Origin: Prosthecobacter debontii
GTDB lineage: Bacteria; Verrucomicrobiota; Verrucomicrobiia; Verrucomicrobiales; Akkermansiaceae
DNA length: 48,077 nucleotides
Assembly (NCBI GenBank): GCA_945873125.1
Contig: CAMCBV010000023.1
Location: 1-48,077, forward strand
Direction: 5' to 3'
The notes under the pieces are model-generated. The model was not told the DNA's origin. It did no database searches and worked only from the letters and a program-made list of their open reading frames with translations. The position numbers and the translations under genes are program-made. Positions 33,562 to 41,043 of the stretch are shown one piece after another; the first letter of the stretch is position 1; every line of letters starts with the position of its first letter.

Positions 33562-34601
33562 CAATATACAAAATGAAAAGAGGACTTTTCATACTCTTGG
33601 TTGGTCTCACGCATCTCAGAGTTGACGCCATTGAGTTAGTTTTGCCGACGGAAAACGATCATCTTTACAGCGGACAACCGGATCGTTTTTACATGTATGT
33701 TGACCGGACTTTTGAGGGTGAGGTAACCAAACCGTGGGAGGGAGGATCTTTTGGATTTGTTCGGACACCGGTTCGTGTTAACGGCGAGGTGCTGCTGACC
33801 AAGTTTCACGAAGGGATCGATATCGCTCCTATCAAGCGTGATCATGCGGGTAATCCGCTGGACTTGGTGATGAGTATATCCGGGGGAAAAGTGGTTCATA
33901 CAAGTTCGATTGCCGGACGCAGCAATTACGGTCGTTACATCGTGGTTGAACATGAATGGGAACAATCGAAAGTTTACTCACTCTATGCACATTTGGCTGA
34001 AATCACGGTACAAGCTGGCGATCCGGTCCGGGCGGGTTCTGTGATCGGACGAATGGGATACACGGGTTCCGGCATCAATCGGACGCGCGCGCATTTGCAT
34101 CTGGAGCTGGGATTCTTGATGAGTGAAAAATATCAAGACTGGCACAAGCAGAGTTTTGCGAGTCCGAATTATCACGGAAACTACAATGGAATGAACATTG
34201 CGGGAGTCGATGTCGCGAGTTTCTTTCTGGCGCATCGTGAGAATCCAAATCTGAACTTCAGCGAGTTTGTCCTGACCCGCCAAGTGCAATTCAAGGTGTC
34301 AGTTGCAGCGGGTAAATCGGAACCGGTTTTTTTGGAGCGCTATCCTTGGATGAAGCGACCGGGTGATGCCACAGTGAATTCATGGGAGATCGGTTTCACA
34401 GCAACAGGACATATGGTTTCATTCAGCCCAAGCAGTCGGATCGTGCATCAGCCATCCGTGACTCACATAAGACCAGCTGAGGTGAACCAGTCCTATCTAA
34501 CACGCGGGTTGATTGCCGGAAGCGGCAATCAGGTTTCCTTGTCGCGTGATGGAAATCGTTTGGTTTCCCTGATTTTGGATGATTTTCCAAAAGCCCAGTA
34601 A
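33558..34601 (+). CDS. M23-family metallopeptidase (LytM-like)
   Basis: A 347-residue secreted peptidase with a signal peptide (ATG 33558, or MKRG at 33573). The M23 zinc motif is FHEGIDIAPI (HxxxD) and the second part SLYAHLAEI and RAHLHLELG (HxH). These endopeptidases cut peptide crosslinks in peptidoglycan. After about residue 230 a C-terminal domain of unknown type follows (FKVSVAAGKSEPVFLERYPW). Both catalytic motifs are intact, so it should be active, unlike EnvC/NlpD-type members. Confidence 0.85.
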   Translation: MTIYKMKRGLFILLVGLTHLRVDAIELVLPTENDHLYSGQPDRFYMYVDRTFEGEVTKPWEGGSFGFVRTPVRVNGEVLLTKFHEGIDIAPIKRDHAGNPLDLVMSISGGKVVHTSSIAGRSNYGRYIVVEHEWEQSKVYSLYAHLAEITVQAGDPVRAGSVIGRMGYTGSGINRTRAHLHLELGFLMSEKYQDWHKQSFASPNYHGNYNGMNIAGVDVASFFLAHRENPNLNFSEFVLTRQVQFKVSVAAGKSEPVFLERYPWMKRPGDATVNSWEIGFTATGHMVSFSPSSRIVHQPSVTHIRPAEVNQSYLTRGLIAGSGNQVSLSRDGNRLVSLILDDFPKAQ

Positions 34602-34660
34602 GATGTTCAGAGGTTGTTCGTCGCTTGAAGATTCTTTCAATTCAATTTAGCCCCAAAGTC

Positions 34661-35164
34661 ATGACATGGTTTTATTCGAAGAATGGGCAGCAGCTGGGTC
34701 CGATTTCTGATCAAGAACTTGTCAATCTATCTAAGAACGGAGGTTTATCCGCCACCGACCTAGTATGGAAAGAAGGCATGCCGGACTGGAAGCCTTGGCG
34801 TGAGGTGTCTCTTCTTTCTTCCAACCCTACCCCGCCGAATATGCCTGCACTTCCGCAATCATTTGATGGCAATGTGATGGTTCGGCAGCCTCCCATGCAT
34901 GTTCCAGCACCTCTTCCGCCAAACATTCCGAGTTATCTGTGGCAGTCCATTGTTGCCACTGTGCTATGTTGCATGCCATTTGGCGTGGTGGCGATAGTCT
35001 ATGCCGCAAAAGTCGATAGTCTGATTGCTGTAGGTGATTATGTGGGTGCGCAAAGCGCTTCAGACTCTGCGAAAATTTGGGTTGCTGTCACGGTGGGGAT
35101 TGGATTGTTGATCTACTTTCCGATGATCATTCTATGGATCATCGGCTTATCGCACATTCCATGA
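34661..35164 (+). CDS. GYF_2 (DUF4339) and CD225/dispanin-like membrane protein
   Basis: About 167 residues from ATG 34661. Residues 1-50 are a GYF_2 domain (WFYSKNGQQLGPISDQELVNL to VWKEGMPDWKPWREV). After a Pro-rich linker come two helices of the CD225/interferon-induced transmembrane type: LWQSIVATVLCCMPFGVVAIVYAAKVDSL and KIWVAVTVGIGLLIYFPMIILWIIG. The pairing is common in bacteria of unknown role. Its stop overlaps the next start (ATGA at 35161). Confidence 0.85.
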   Translation: MTWFYSKNGQQLGPISDQELVNLSKNGGLSATDLVWKEGMPDWKPWREVSLLSSNPTPPNMPALPQSFDGNVMVRQPPMHVPAPLPPNIPSYLWQSIVATVLCCMPFGVVAIVYAAKVDSLIAVGDYVGAQSASDSAKIWVAVTVGIGLLIYFPMIILWIIGLSHIP

Positions 35165-35544
35165 GTGGGTTACGCTGGGGCCGTGTGCTGGTTCTTCTCG
35201 GGATGATCCTGATCATTTCGGTTGCTGCATATGACCTCCGCCAGACCGGTGGCTCCGGTTGGATGCCGGGCTGTTTTTTTAGAAAGCTGACTGGACTGGA
35301 GTGTCCCGGTTGTGGCATGACGCGCGGTACTCACGCCTTGTTGAACGGCCGGTGGATGGAAGCATTCCGGTTCAATCCCATCGGTATGATTCTCCTTCCC
35401 ATCGCCATGCTTGGATTGGGCGTGGAGTGCTTTGGATGGGTGAGGGGAAAATCGGTTTTCAGGGGATTGTATCTGGGAAGGTGGGGTTCGCTCATCTTAT
35501 TGGGAGTCACGGTGATTTGGTGGATATGGCGGAATGTTTTTTGA
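35161..35544 (+). CDS. DUF2752 membrane protein
   Basis: About 127 residues from ATG 35161. It has three helices and the family signature CFFRKLTGLECPGCGMTRG, the C-P-x-C-G-M-T-R motif of DUF2752. It is translationally coupled to the GYF/CD225 gene (ATGA overlap); the two families often occur side by side, which suggests joint function. Longer frames to 35077 are in another gene's coding sequence. Confidence 0.88.
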   Translation: MSGLRWGRVLVLLGMILIISVAAYDLRQTGGSGWMPGCFFRKLTGLECPGCGMTRGTHALLNGRWMEAFRFNPIGMILLPIAMLGLGVECFGWVRGKSVFRGLYLGRWGSLILLGVTVIWWIWRNVF

Positions 35545-35599
35545 GACGGATGGCTGAACTTTCCTTGCGACAATCCAGAGGCAGGCATAGGCTCCACGC

Positions 35600-36346
35600 A
35601 TGAGTCTTTTATTGGGAGTGAATATCGATCATGTCGCGACCTTGCGGCAGGCGAGGTATGCTCTGCAGCCGAAATCGCCCAACGCCGAACCGGATGTAGT
35701 TTTGGCTGCGCGGGAAGCGAAGGCCGGCGGCGCGGATTCGATTACGGTGCACGTGCGAGGAGATCGCAGGCACATGCAAGATGCGGATGTGTTTCGGATT
35801 CGTGAGGAGGTGGATGTTCCTCTCAATCTTGAACTCGGGATCACCGAGGAAATGTTGAATTTGGCGTTTCGATTAAAACCGGATTTCGCTTGTCTGGTTC
35901 CCGAAACTCGTGAGGAAGTGACGACAGAAGGAGGACTTGATGTGATCGCGCTTTTCGGGACGGCGAGGGAGGCGGTGAAGCGACTTAAAGATGCCGGGAT
36001 CAAGGTCAGTTTGTTCATTGATCCGATCGAAGAGCACGTTCGCGAAGCCGCGCGTATGGAGGCTGACATGATTGAACTTCACACGGGTGCGTTTGCGAAT
36101 GCGGTTGATAAGTCGGAAGAAATCGCACGCTTGATTGCAGCCGCCCAGCTGGGGCATGAGTTGGGATTGCAGGTCAATGCGGGTCACGGCATCAACTATT
36201 TGAATTTGCCTGATGTGCTGAAAGTTCCTTTTTTGAGCGAATTGAACATCGGGCACAGCATTGTCTCACGAGCGATGACCGTGGGCATGCGCCATGCAGT
36301 CGTGGAGATGGCGGCGGGGATGAAATCTTACTCCTTGCACCCATGA
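35600..36346 (+). CDS. pdxJ: Pyridoxine 5'-phosphate synthase
   Basis: A 248-residue TIM-barrel enzyme: LLLGVNIDHVATLRQAR at the start, SITVHVRGDRRHMQD, NLELGITEEML, LVPETREEVTTEGGLDV, and the late VNAGHGINYLNL. It condenses 1-deoxy-xylulose 5-phosphate with 3-amino-2-oxopropyl phosphate to give pyridoxine 5'-phosphate in the DXP-dependent vitamin B6 route. Its stop overlaps the acpS start. Confidence 0.96.
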   Translation: MSLLLGVNIDHVATLRQARYALQPKSPNAEPDVVLAAREAKAGGADSITVHVRGDRRHMQDADVFRIREEVDVPLNLELGITEEMLNLAFRLKPDFACLVPETREEVTTEGGLDVIALFGTAREAVKRLKDAGIKVSLFIDPIEEHVREAARMEADMIELHTGAFANAVDKSEEIARLIAAAQLGHELGLQVNAGHGINYLNLPDVLKVPFLSELNIGHSIVSRAMTVGMRHAVVEMAAGMKSYSLHP

Positions 36347-36732
36347 TGATCTACGGAATAGGAATCGATGTGGTGGAGGTAGATCGAATCGAGGACGCCA
36401 TCGCTAAGCAGGGTGAGGTGTTTTTGCGAAAACTTTTCACGGAAGCTGAGCGGAAATATTGTGATCAACAAAAGCGTCCTGGCTTGCATTATGCGGCGAG
36501 ATTTTCGGCCAAAGAGGCCGTTTCAAAAGCACTCGGCACGGGTATAGGCGGCAAGGCGGGCTGGTTGGAAATGGAGGTGATTCGCGGAGAATCCGGCGCG
36601 CCAACCATGATTTTTCACGGGCATGCCTCAGAATTTATTCATGCACAGGGAATCGCCGAAGTGCAGGTAAGCCTAACCCATGCGAGGGATTACGCCGCGG
36701 CGAACGCGGTGGCGATTCGGCATTTGGCGTGA
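36343..36732 (+). CDS. acpS: Holo-[acyl-carrier-protein] synthase
   Basis: A 129-residue phosphopantetheinyl transferase of AcpS type: IYGIGIDVVEVDRIEDAI (metal Asp), RFSAKEAVSKALGTGIGG (Glu) and a terminal VSLTHARDYAAANAVA. It loads the 4'-phosphopantetheine arm from CoA on acyl carrier protein. The pdxJ-acpS overlap is a conserved order in many proteobacteria; here it holds in a verrucomicrobium-like genome. Confidence 0.95.
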   Translation: MMIYGIGIDVVEVDRIEDAIAKQGEVFLRKLFTEAERKYCDQQKRPGLHYAARFSAKEAVSKALGTGIGGKAGWLEMEVIRGESGAPTMIFHGHASEFIHAQGIAEVQVSLTHARDYAAANAVAIRHLA

Positions 36733-36749
36733 TAAATTCTAATATTTTC

Positions 36750-36785
36750 AACGCAAAGGCGCAAAAAACGCAGAGTTACGCAAAG
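36750..36785. repeat. Relic of a GCAAAG-rich dispersed repeat
   Basis: AACGCAAAGGCGCAAA then AAACGCAGAGTTACGCAAAG, an interspersed-repeat style seen in many Verrucomicrobia; short and without a visible inverted partner here. Confidence 0.4.
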
Positions 36786-36855
36786 CTTGGGTTGATGTGT
36801 AGATGAGTTGTCTAGAGGTATAAGATTGCCAAATAGACTCTATGATAAGAATGAT

Positions 36856-36954
36856 AGGTGACTCGTCAAGGCGGGTCGGATTGCAATTGCCAGTTACAAT
36901 CTTTGTCGTGGCCGTGACAAGGATTGTAAGGTGACTTGCCAAGGCGGCTTGGAT
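36856..36954. repeat. Direct-repeat and hairpin element upstream of hemB
   Basis: Two direct copies of a 26-base unit (AGGTGACTCGTCAAGG... at 36856 and AGGTGACTTGCCAAGG... at 36929), differing at four bases, flank a strong hairpin: ACAATCTTTGTC-GTGGCCGT-GACAAGGATTGT (36896-36927), with a single G-T pair. Each direct unit has a small stem, e.g. GACTCG-TCAAGG-CGGGTC. It ends about 16 bases from the hemB start. It may be a repeat element or regulate hemB. Confidence 0.7.
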
Positions 36955-36970
36955 AGCGAAAACTCGGCAC

Positions 36971-37957
36971 ATGGAAATGATGGTCAGAGCGAGAAGAAAC
37001 CGGCGGAGTGCGGCGATCCGTGGGTTGGTTCGGGAAACCCGACTTGCGGTTGAGGATTTGATTTTGCCGATGTTTTTTCATGCGGATGCCGAAGATGTGG
37101 CAATTGAATCGATGCCGGGCTGCACGCGTTGGTCGGTTCAGGGATTGTTAAAAGAGATTCTTGAAGTTCGTGATTTGGGAATACGTGCGGTGGTGCTTTT
37201 CCCTAAAATCGATGACTCATTGAAAAATCCGCAAGGCAGTGAATCGGCGAACGATCATGGTTTGGTGCCGCAGGTGATTCGGGAAATCAAAAAAGTTTGT
37301 CCGGAAATGTGTGTGATCACGGATGTCGCACTTGATCCCTACAACTCGGATGGGCACGACGGCCTGGTGGTTCGGGCTTGTGATGGCGAATTGAAAATTC
37401 TCAATGATGAAACCGTCGAGGTGCTTTGCCATCAGGCACTCTGCCATGCTAGAGCGGGCGCGGACATCGTCGCCCCATCGGATATGATGGACGGGCGGAT
37501 CGGAGCGATCCGACTTGCGCTGGATGAAGCGGGTTTTGAAGAAGTCGGTATCATGTCCTACACTGCGAAATATGCATCGGCATTTTACGGACCGTTCCGT
37601 GGGGCGCTGGATTCCGCACCGAAAGAAGGCGACAAGAAAACCTACCAAATGGATCCCGGAAATGTGCGTGAGGCGATCCGTGAGTTGCTGATGGATAAGG
37701 AAGAAGGTGCGGACATCGTGATGGTAAAACCTGCGGGTGCGTATCTCGATGTCATTGCGCGTTTGCGGGATGAGACCACTTTGCCGATTGCGGCATATCA
37801 GGTCAGCGGAGAATACTTGATGATCAAGGCAGCATGCGCGAGTGGTTGGTTGGATGAAAAGGCCGTGGTTCTGGAAAGCCTTTTGGGAATTCGTCGTGCG
37901 GGTGCGGATATGATCCTGACTTACTTTGCGAAAGATGTGGCGAAGTGGATTCGATAG
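36971..37957 (+). CDS. hemB: Delta-aminolevulinic acid dehydratase (porphobilinogen synthase)
   Basis: A 328-residue HemB. The two Schiff-base lysines are seen in SYTAKYASAFYGPFR and VMVKPAGAYLD. The metal segment reads DVALDPYNSDGHDG, so it lacks the three cysteines of zinc-type enzymes and belongs to the magnesium/potassium type. It joins two 5-aminolevulinate molecules to porphobilinogen in heme synthesis. ATG at 36971 or 36980. Confidence 0.96.
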   Translation: MEMMVRARRNRRSAAIRGLVRETRLAVEDLILPMFFHADAEDVAIESMPGCTRWSVQGLLKEILEVRDLGIRAVVLFPKIDDSLKNPQGSESANDHGLVPQVIREIKKVCPEMCVITDVALDPYNSDGHDGLVVRACDGELKILNDETVEVLCHQALCHARAGADIVAPSDMMDGRIGAIRLALDEAGFEEVGIMSYTAKYASAFYGPFRGALDSAPKEGDKKTYQMDPGNVREAIRELLMDKEEGADIVMVKPAGAYLDVIARLRDETTLPIAAYQVSGEYLMIKAACASGWLDEKAVVLESLLGIRRAGADMILTYFAKDVAKWIR

Positions 37958-37975
37958 GGGGGATGAAGAGATTCT

Positions 37976-38069
37976 AACCACGAATGACACAAATAAAACG
38001 AATAACACGAAAGTGATAATAATGGGGGTTAGGTTAGCTAAATTCGTGTCATTCGTGAAATTCGTGGTT
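37976..38069. repeat. AACCACGAATGACAC inverted-repeat element
   Basis: The left arm begins AACCACGAATGACACAAAT (37976) and the right arm ends CATTCGTGAAATTCGTGGTT (38069). The arms are built from ACGAA/TTCGT submotifs and match loosely when reversed. It fills the gap between hemB and the serine hydrolase. A decayed copy is at 8728-8889. Confidence 0.75.
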
Positions 38070-38086
38070 CAAAATTTCTGAGATCC

Positions 38087-39196
38087 ATGGATTTTCCAGA
38101 GCTTAAAAATTATTTCGAAGAAAACTTTGCGGTGCGTGGGGAGATAGGCGCTGGACTCAGCGTTTGGAAGAACGGGGAAGAGATCGTTTCTTTAACGGAT
38201 GGTTTTCGGGATAGAAATCAAACCGAGAAATGGAATTCCAAAACCTTAGCTCCGGTTTACTCAGCATCGAAAGGGCCAGCTGCGGCGACTTTGCTGCATG
38301 CGCTCTCCAAGCGTGGCTTGGATGAACATGATTTGGTCAGCGAGGTTTGGACCGGTTTTCCTCTTGAGTCAGCAAGCTTTGGACAGATGCTTTCCCATCA
38401 ATGCGGCTTGGCTGCATTATCCGAAAACGCCGATGTGTATGACCACCCTGCGGTGATTGCCGCCATTGAACAAACGACTCCGGAATGGTCGCCAGGTGTT
38501 GGACTTGGCTATCATCCCAGGACTTATGGTTTTTTGTTAGATGAATGTGTCAGGCGACTTGAAGGCAAGACCTTAGGCGAGGTATGGAATGAGGAGATCG
38601 CTAAGCCCATGGGAATCGATTTCTGGATCGGTTTACCGGAGAGCGAATGGGGAAGAGTGGCACAATTGGTTCCTGGAAGAGCGAAACCATCTGTCTTTGA
38701 AGAAGGATTTTATCAAATCTTCAATCAGGCAGGCAGTCTCACTCGAAGGGCATTCTCATCACCACGCGGATTGCATGCGATTGCGGAAATGAACGAACCC
38801 AGAGCATGGTCGGCTGGCTTGCCAGCCATGGGTGGGGTGGGATCGGCAAGTGGACTTGCCAAGTTTTACCAATGTGCGATTGGCGCATTGGAGAGCCCTC
38901 TCTCAACGGTAGTCAGGCACGCGCTCGGGAGCTTGCAGATAGCGGGAGAAGACAAAGTGCTCTTGCGCGAAACCGCTTTTACTTGTGGCTGCCAGAAAGA
39001 TCCGGTTGATGAAAACGGAAACAAGAAGCGTTTTTTGTATGGTTGCTCAACTGCTGCCTTCGGACATCCAGGAGCGGGAGGGAGTCATGGATTTGGCGAT
39101 CCAATCAGCGGGGTGTCGTTTGGTTATGTGATGAATCAAATGGAACTCACTGTCATGCCGGGAGAGAGATGCATGGGCTTGGTGGAGAGGGTCTAA
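38087..39196 (+). CDS. Beta-lactamase-related serine hydrolase (EstB/LACTB-like)
   Basis: A 369-residue protein of the class C beta-lactamase / esterase superfamily. The SxxK motif is YSASKGPAAATLL (Ser59, Lys62); a Tyr motif is likely in GLGYHPRTYGFLLDECV; and a late HPGAGGSHGFGDPISGVSFG replaces the KTG box (HxG). It has no signal peptide, so it is probably cytoplasmic. It may be an esterase or amide hydrolase; substrate unknown. Confidence 0.88.
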   Translation: MDFPELKNYFEENFAVRGEIGAGLSVWKNGEEIVSLTDGFRDRNQTEKWNSKTLAPVYSASKGPAAATLLHALSKRGLDEHDLVSEVWTGFPLESASFGQMLSHQCGLAALSENADVYDHPAVIAAIEQTTPEWSPGVGLGYHPRTYGFLLDECVRRLEGKTLGEVWNEEIAKPMGIDFWIGLPESEWGRVAQLVPGRAKPSVFEEGFYQIFNQAGSLTRRAFSSPRGLHAIAEMNEPRAWSAGLPAMGGVGSASGLAKFYQCAIGALESPLSTVVRHALGSLQIAGEDKVLLRETAFTCGCQKDPVDENGNKKRFLYGCSTAAFGHPGAGGSHGFGDPISGVSFGYVMNQMELTVMPGERCMGLVERV

Positions 39197-39207
39197 AACA
39201 AAGGAAC

Positions 39208-39427
39208 CGCGATTTTCAATCGCGACTGCAACCGTCGTGTCGGCTTAAAATATTTCGCTACCAAGGCCTTCGTTGCATCCTGTGAAGAAATATTTTACAG
39301 AAGGAAACGAAGAGAACGAAGGAGCTAGCGCGCATTGCATCAGCCATTCATCTTCTTTTATTTTCAGAATCCAAAGAACCGCAAATTGGAGGTTGAAACA
39401 TCCTTTGTTCTCTTCGTTTCCTTCTGT
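39208..39427. repeat. Cluster of three inverted repeats
   Basis: Three structures follow each other: CGCGATT-TTC-AATCGCG (39208-39224); AAAATATTTC (39247-39256) with GAAATATTTT (39287-39296); and 27-base arms at 39297-39323 (ACAGAAGGAAACG, AAGAGAACGAAGGA) and 39401-39427, which are reverse complements at 26 of 27 bases and enclose 77 bases. A diverged copy of the last family is at 45610-45732. Confidence 0.8.
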
Positions 39428-39624
39428 TCAAAATTTTCATCCCACAAGGAGCGACTGTGTCCTACTGCCATCTTCATCTTCAACCAAGGGAATAAACTGC
39501 CTATTCTGGCACGCCTTTTAGGGTGCGGATTTGTTAGGGGAGTTTTTTTGATTTGGAAGAAATTGGACTTTTTTAGGAAAGCTGAATTCAATTCTTGTTT
39601 CACACAGGCGACCAATGATCGCCG
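39428..39624. other. Intergenic remainder without recognised feature
   Basis: The rest of the 428-base gap before thiG shows no conserved gene or strong hairpin. The open frames on both strands through this part are composed of the repeats and have no family features. Confidence 0.5.
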
Positions 39625-40398
39625 CTACTTGTTCAGAAAAGCGGTTAGAGGAGATGTGGCGTTTGCGGTTGCTGACTTCTCTGGGAGTCCGAGCTCAAAA
39701 GCGGTGCGACCGGCTTCGACGGCTTGTTTGAAAGCGATGGCCATTTTCTCTGGGTTGGAGGCGATGGCGATAGCGGTGTTGACGAGGACGGCATCGGCGC
39801 CGAGTTCCATGGCTTCGGCGGCGTGAGAAGGTGCGCCGATTCCGGCGTCGACGACGACAGGAACGGTGGCTTGGGCGATGATGATGGCGATTTGTTCGCG
39901 GGTGGTGATTCCTTTGTTTGAACCGATGGGAGAACCCAGCGGCATCACGGTGGCGCAACCGCATTCCTGAAGGCGTTTGGCGAGGACGGGATCGGCATTG
40001 ATGTAGGGCAGGACCGTGAAACCTTCTTTGACGAGGATTTCTGCGGCTTTGAGGGTTTCGATGGGATCGGGGAGGAGGTAGGTGGGATCGGGATGAATTT
40101 CGAGTTTGATCCATTTCGGAAGGCCGGCGGAATGAGCGAGCCTCGCGAGTCGGACGGCTTCTTCGGCGTTCATGGCTCCGCTGGTATTGGCGAGCAGGAG
40201 GTATTTTTCGGGATCAATAAAATCGAGAATGTTGGCGAAGGGATCGTTTTTTCCGGACAAGTCGGCGCGGCGCAGGGCAACCGTGACAATTTCGGTTTCC
40301 GATGCGGCAAGGGCATCACGCATGGATTCGTTGGAGGGGAATTTTCCGGTTCCAAGGAAGAGGCGTGAGGAGAAGGTGCGATCTGAGATTTTAAGCAT
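39625..40398 (-). CDS. thiG: Thiazole synthase
   Basis: About 257 residues from ATG 40398. It begins [20 protein letters not shown], has [38 protein letters not shown] and [25 protein letters not shown], all typical of ThiG. It makes the thiazole phosphate of thiamine from DXP, glycine imine and ThiS thiocarboxylate. ThiS and ThiF are not adjacent. Its start overlaps the HAD gene stop by 8 bases. A longer frame to 40677 is antisense-free but lies in the HAD gene and is spurious. Confidence 0.95.
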   Translation of the reverse strand: MLKISDRTFSSRLFLGTGKFPSNESMRDALAASETEIVTVALRRADLSGKNDPFANILDFIDPEKYLLLANTSGAMNAEEAVRLARLAHSAGLPKWIKLEIHPDPTYLLPDPIETLKAAEILVKEGFTVLPYINADPVLAKRLQECGCATVMPLGSPIGSNKGITTREQIAIIIAQATVPVVVDAGIGAPSHAAEAMELGADAVLVNTAIAIASNPEKMAIAFKQAVEAGRTAFELGLPEKSATANATSPLTAFLNK

Positions 40399-40999
40399 GG
40401 GAAAGGTTTGGATGACTGGAGAGCCAGAGTTCGAAAGCCGGATGATTTGTGAGTTGGTAGGTGTGGGTTTGGAAACCAAATTCTTGTCCTGTGGCGATGT
40501 TGGCAGGTAAGTCGTCGATGTAGAATGTGTTCTCGGGTATAAGCGAGTATTTGTCGATGGCGTGTTGGTAGATTTCCAGTTGGGGTTTGATGGCGCCGAC
40601 TTCATAGGAAAGGATCGCCCCGTGGAACAGGGAGAATTCCGGGTAGGTTTCGAAAATCCACGGACAGTGGATGGCATTGGTGTTTGAAAAAAGGATGAGT
40701 CGATGTCCGGCGTTATGAAGCTTGTTTACCGTTTCCCACATGGGCTGGTTGGGGGTGAAAATATTACGCCAAGCGTGGTGAAATACCTCGGGAGAAGCAT
40801 CAGATTTGAGCGTTTCAAGAGCCCAGCGCGTGTAATCTTCCGTGCTGATTCGGCCGCTTTCGAACTCGTCTTTCCGTGCGAGTAATTGATCGAGCGCGGC
40901 AGCAGGGTCAGGGTGGGTAGTTGGAAGAAACTTGCGTAGCGAAGATTCAAAATCAAAGTCGAGAAGGACTTTTCCGATGTCGAAGAGGAAGTCTGGCAT
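40391..40999 (-). CDS. HAD-superfamily hydrolase
   Basis: About 202 residues from ATG 40999. The nucleophile motif is [13 protein letters not shown] (DxG form), then [11 protein letters not shown] (motif II, Ser/Thr-type), [14 protein letters not shown] (Lys) and [10 protein letters not shown] (acidic motif IV), so it is a phosphatase-type HAD protein of the YihX/epoxide-hydrolase-like subgroup. Its gene overlaps thiG (ATG..TTAA), suggesting a common transcript and possibly a thiamine-linked phosphatase role. Confidence 0.85.
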   Translation of the reverse strand: MPDFLFDIGKVLLDFDFESSLRKFLPTTHPDPAAALDQLLARKDEFESGRISTEDYTRWALETLKSDASPEVFHHAWRNIFTPNQPMWETVNKLHNAGHRLILFSNTNAIHCPWIFETYPEFSLFHGAILSYEVGAIKPQLEIYQHAIDKYSLIPENTFYIDDLPANIATGQEFGFQTHTYQLTNHPAFELWLSSHPNLSHA

Positions 41000-41002
41000 G
41001 GC

Positions 41003-41029
41003 TTTAAATCTCAAATCTCAAATTTTAAG
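41003..41029 (-). repeat. TTTRARR heptamer tract upstream of the HAD gene
   Basis: On the minus strand it reads CTTAAAATTTGAGA then TTTGAGATTTAAA, that is TTTGAGA-TTTGAGA-TTTAAAG, ending 3 bases before the ATG at 40999. The gap to the GT28 stop is only about 44 bases. Confidence 0.6.
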
Positions 41030-41043
41030 GCAGAGGAAAACGA

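Noticed and set aside
36733..36970. Possible riboswitch before hemB
   Set aside because: The hairpin and direct repeats do not match a riboswitch class I know; repeat element is simpler.
39335..39826. Plus-strand frame running through the repeat cluster and into antisense of thiG
   Set aside because: Its sequence is repeat-derived followed by the antisense of thiG.
40399..40677. N-terminal extension of the thiG frame
   Set aside because: It overlaps the HAD gene in another frame and is low-complexity Ser/Thr/Pro; ThiG proteins start at MLKI.
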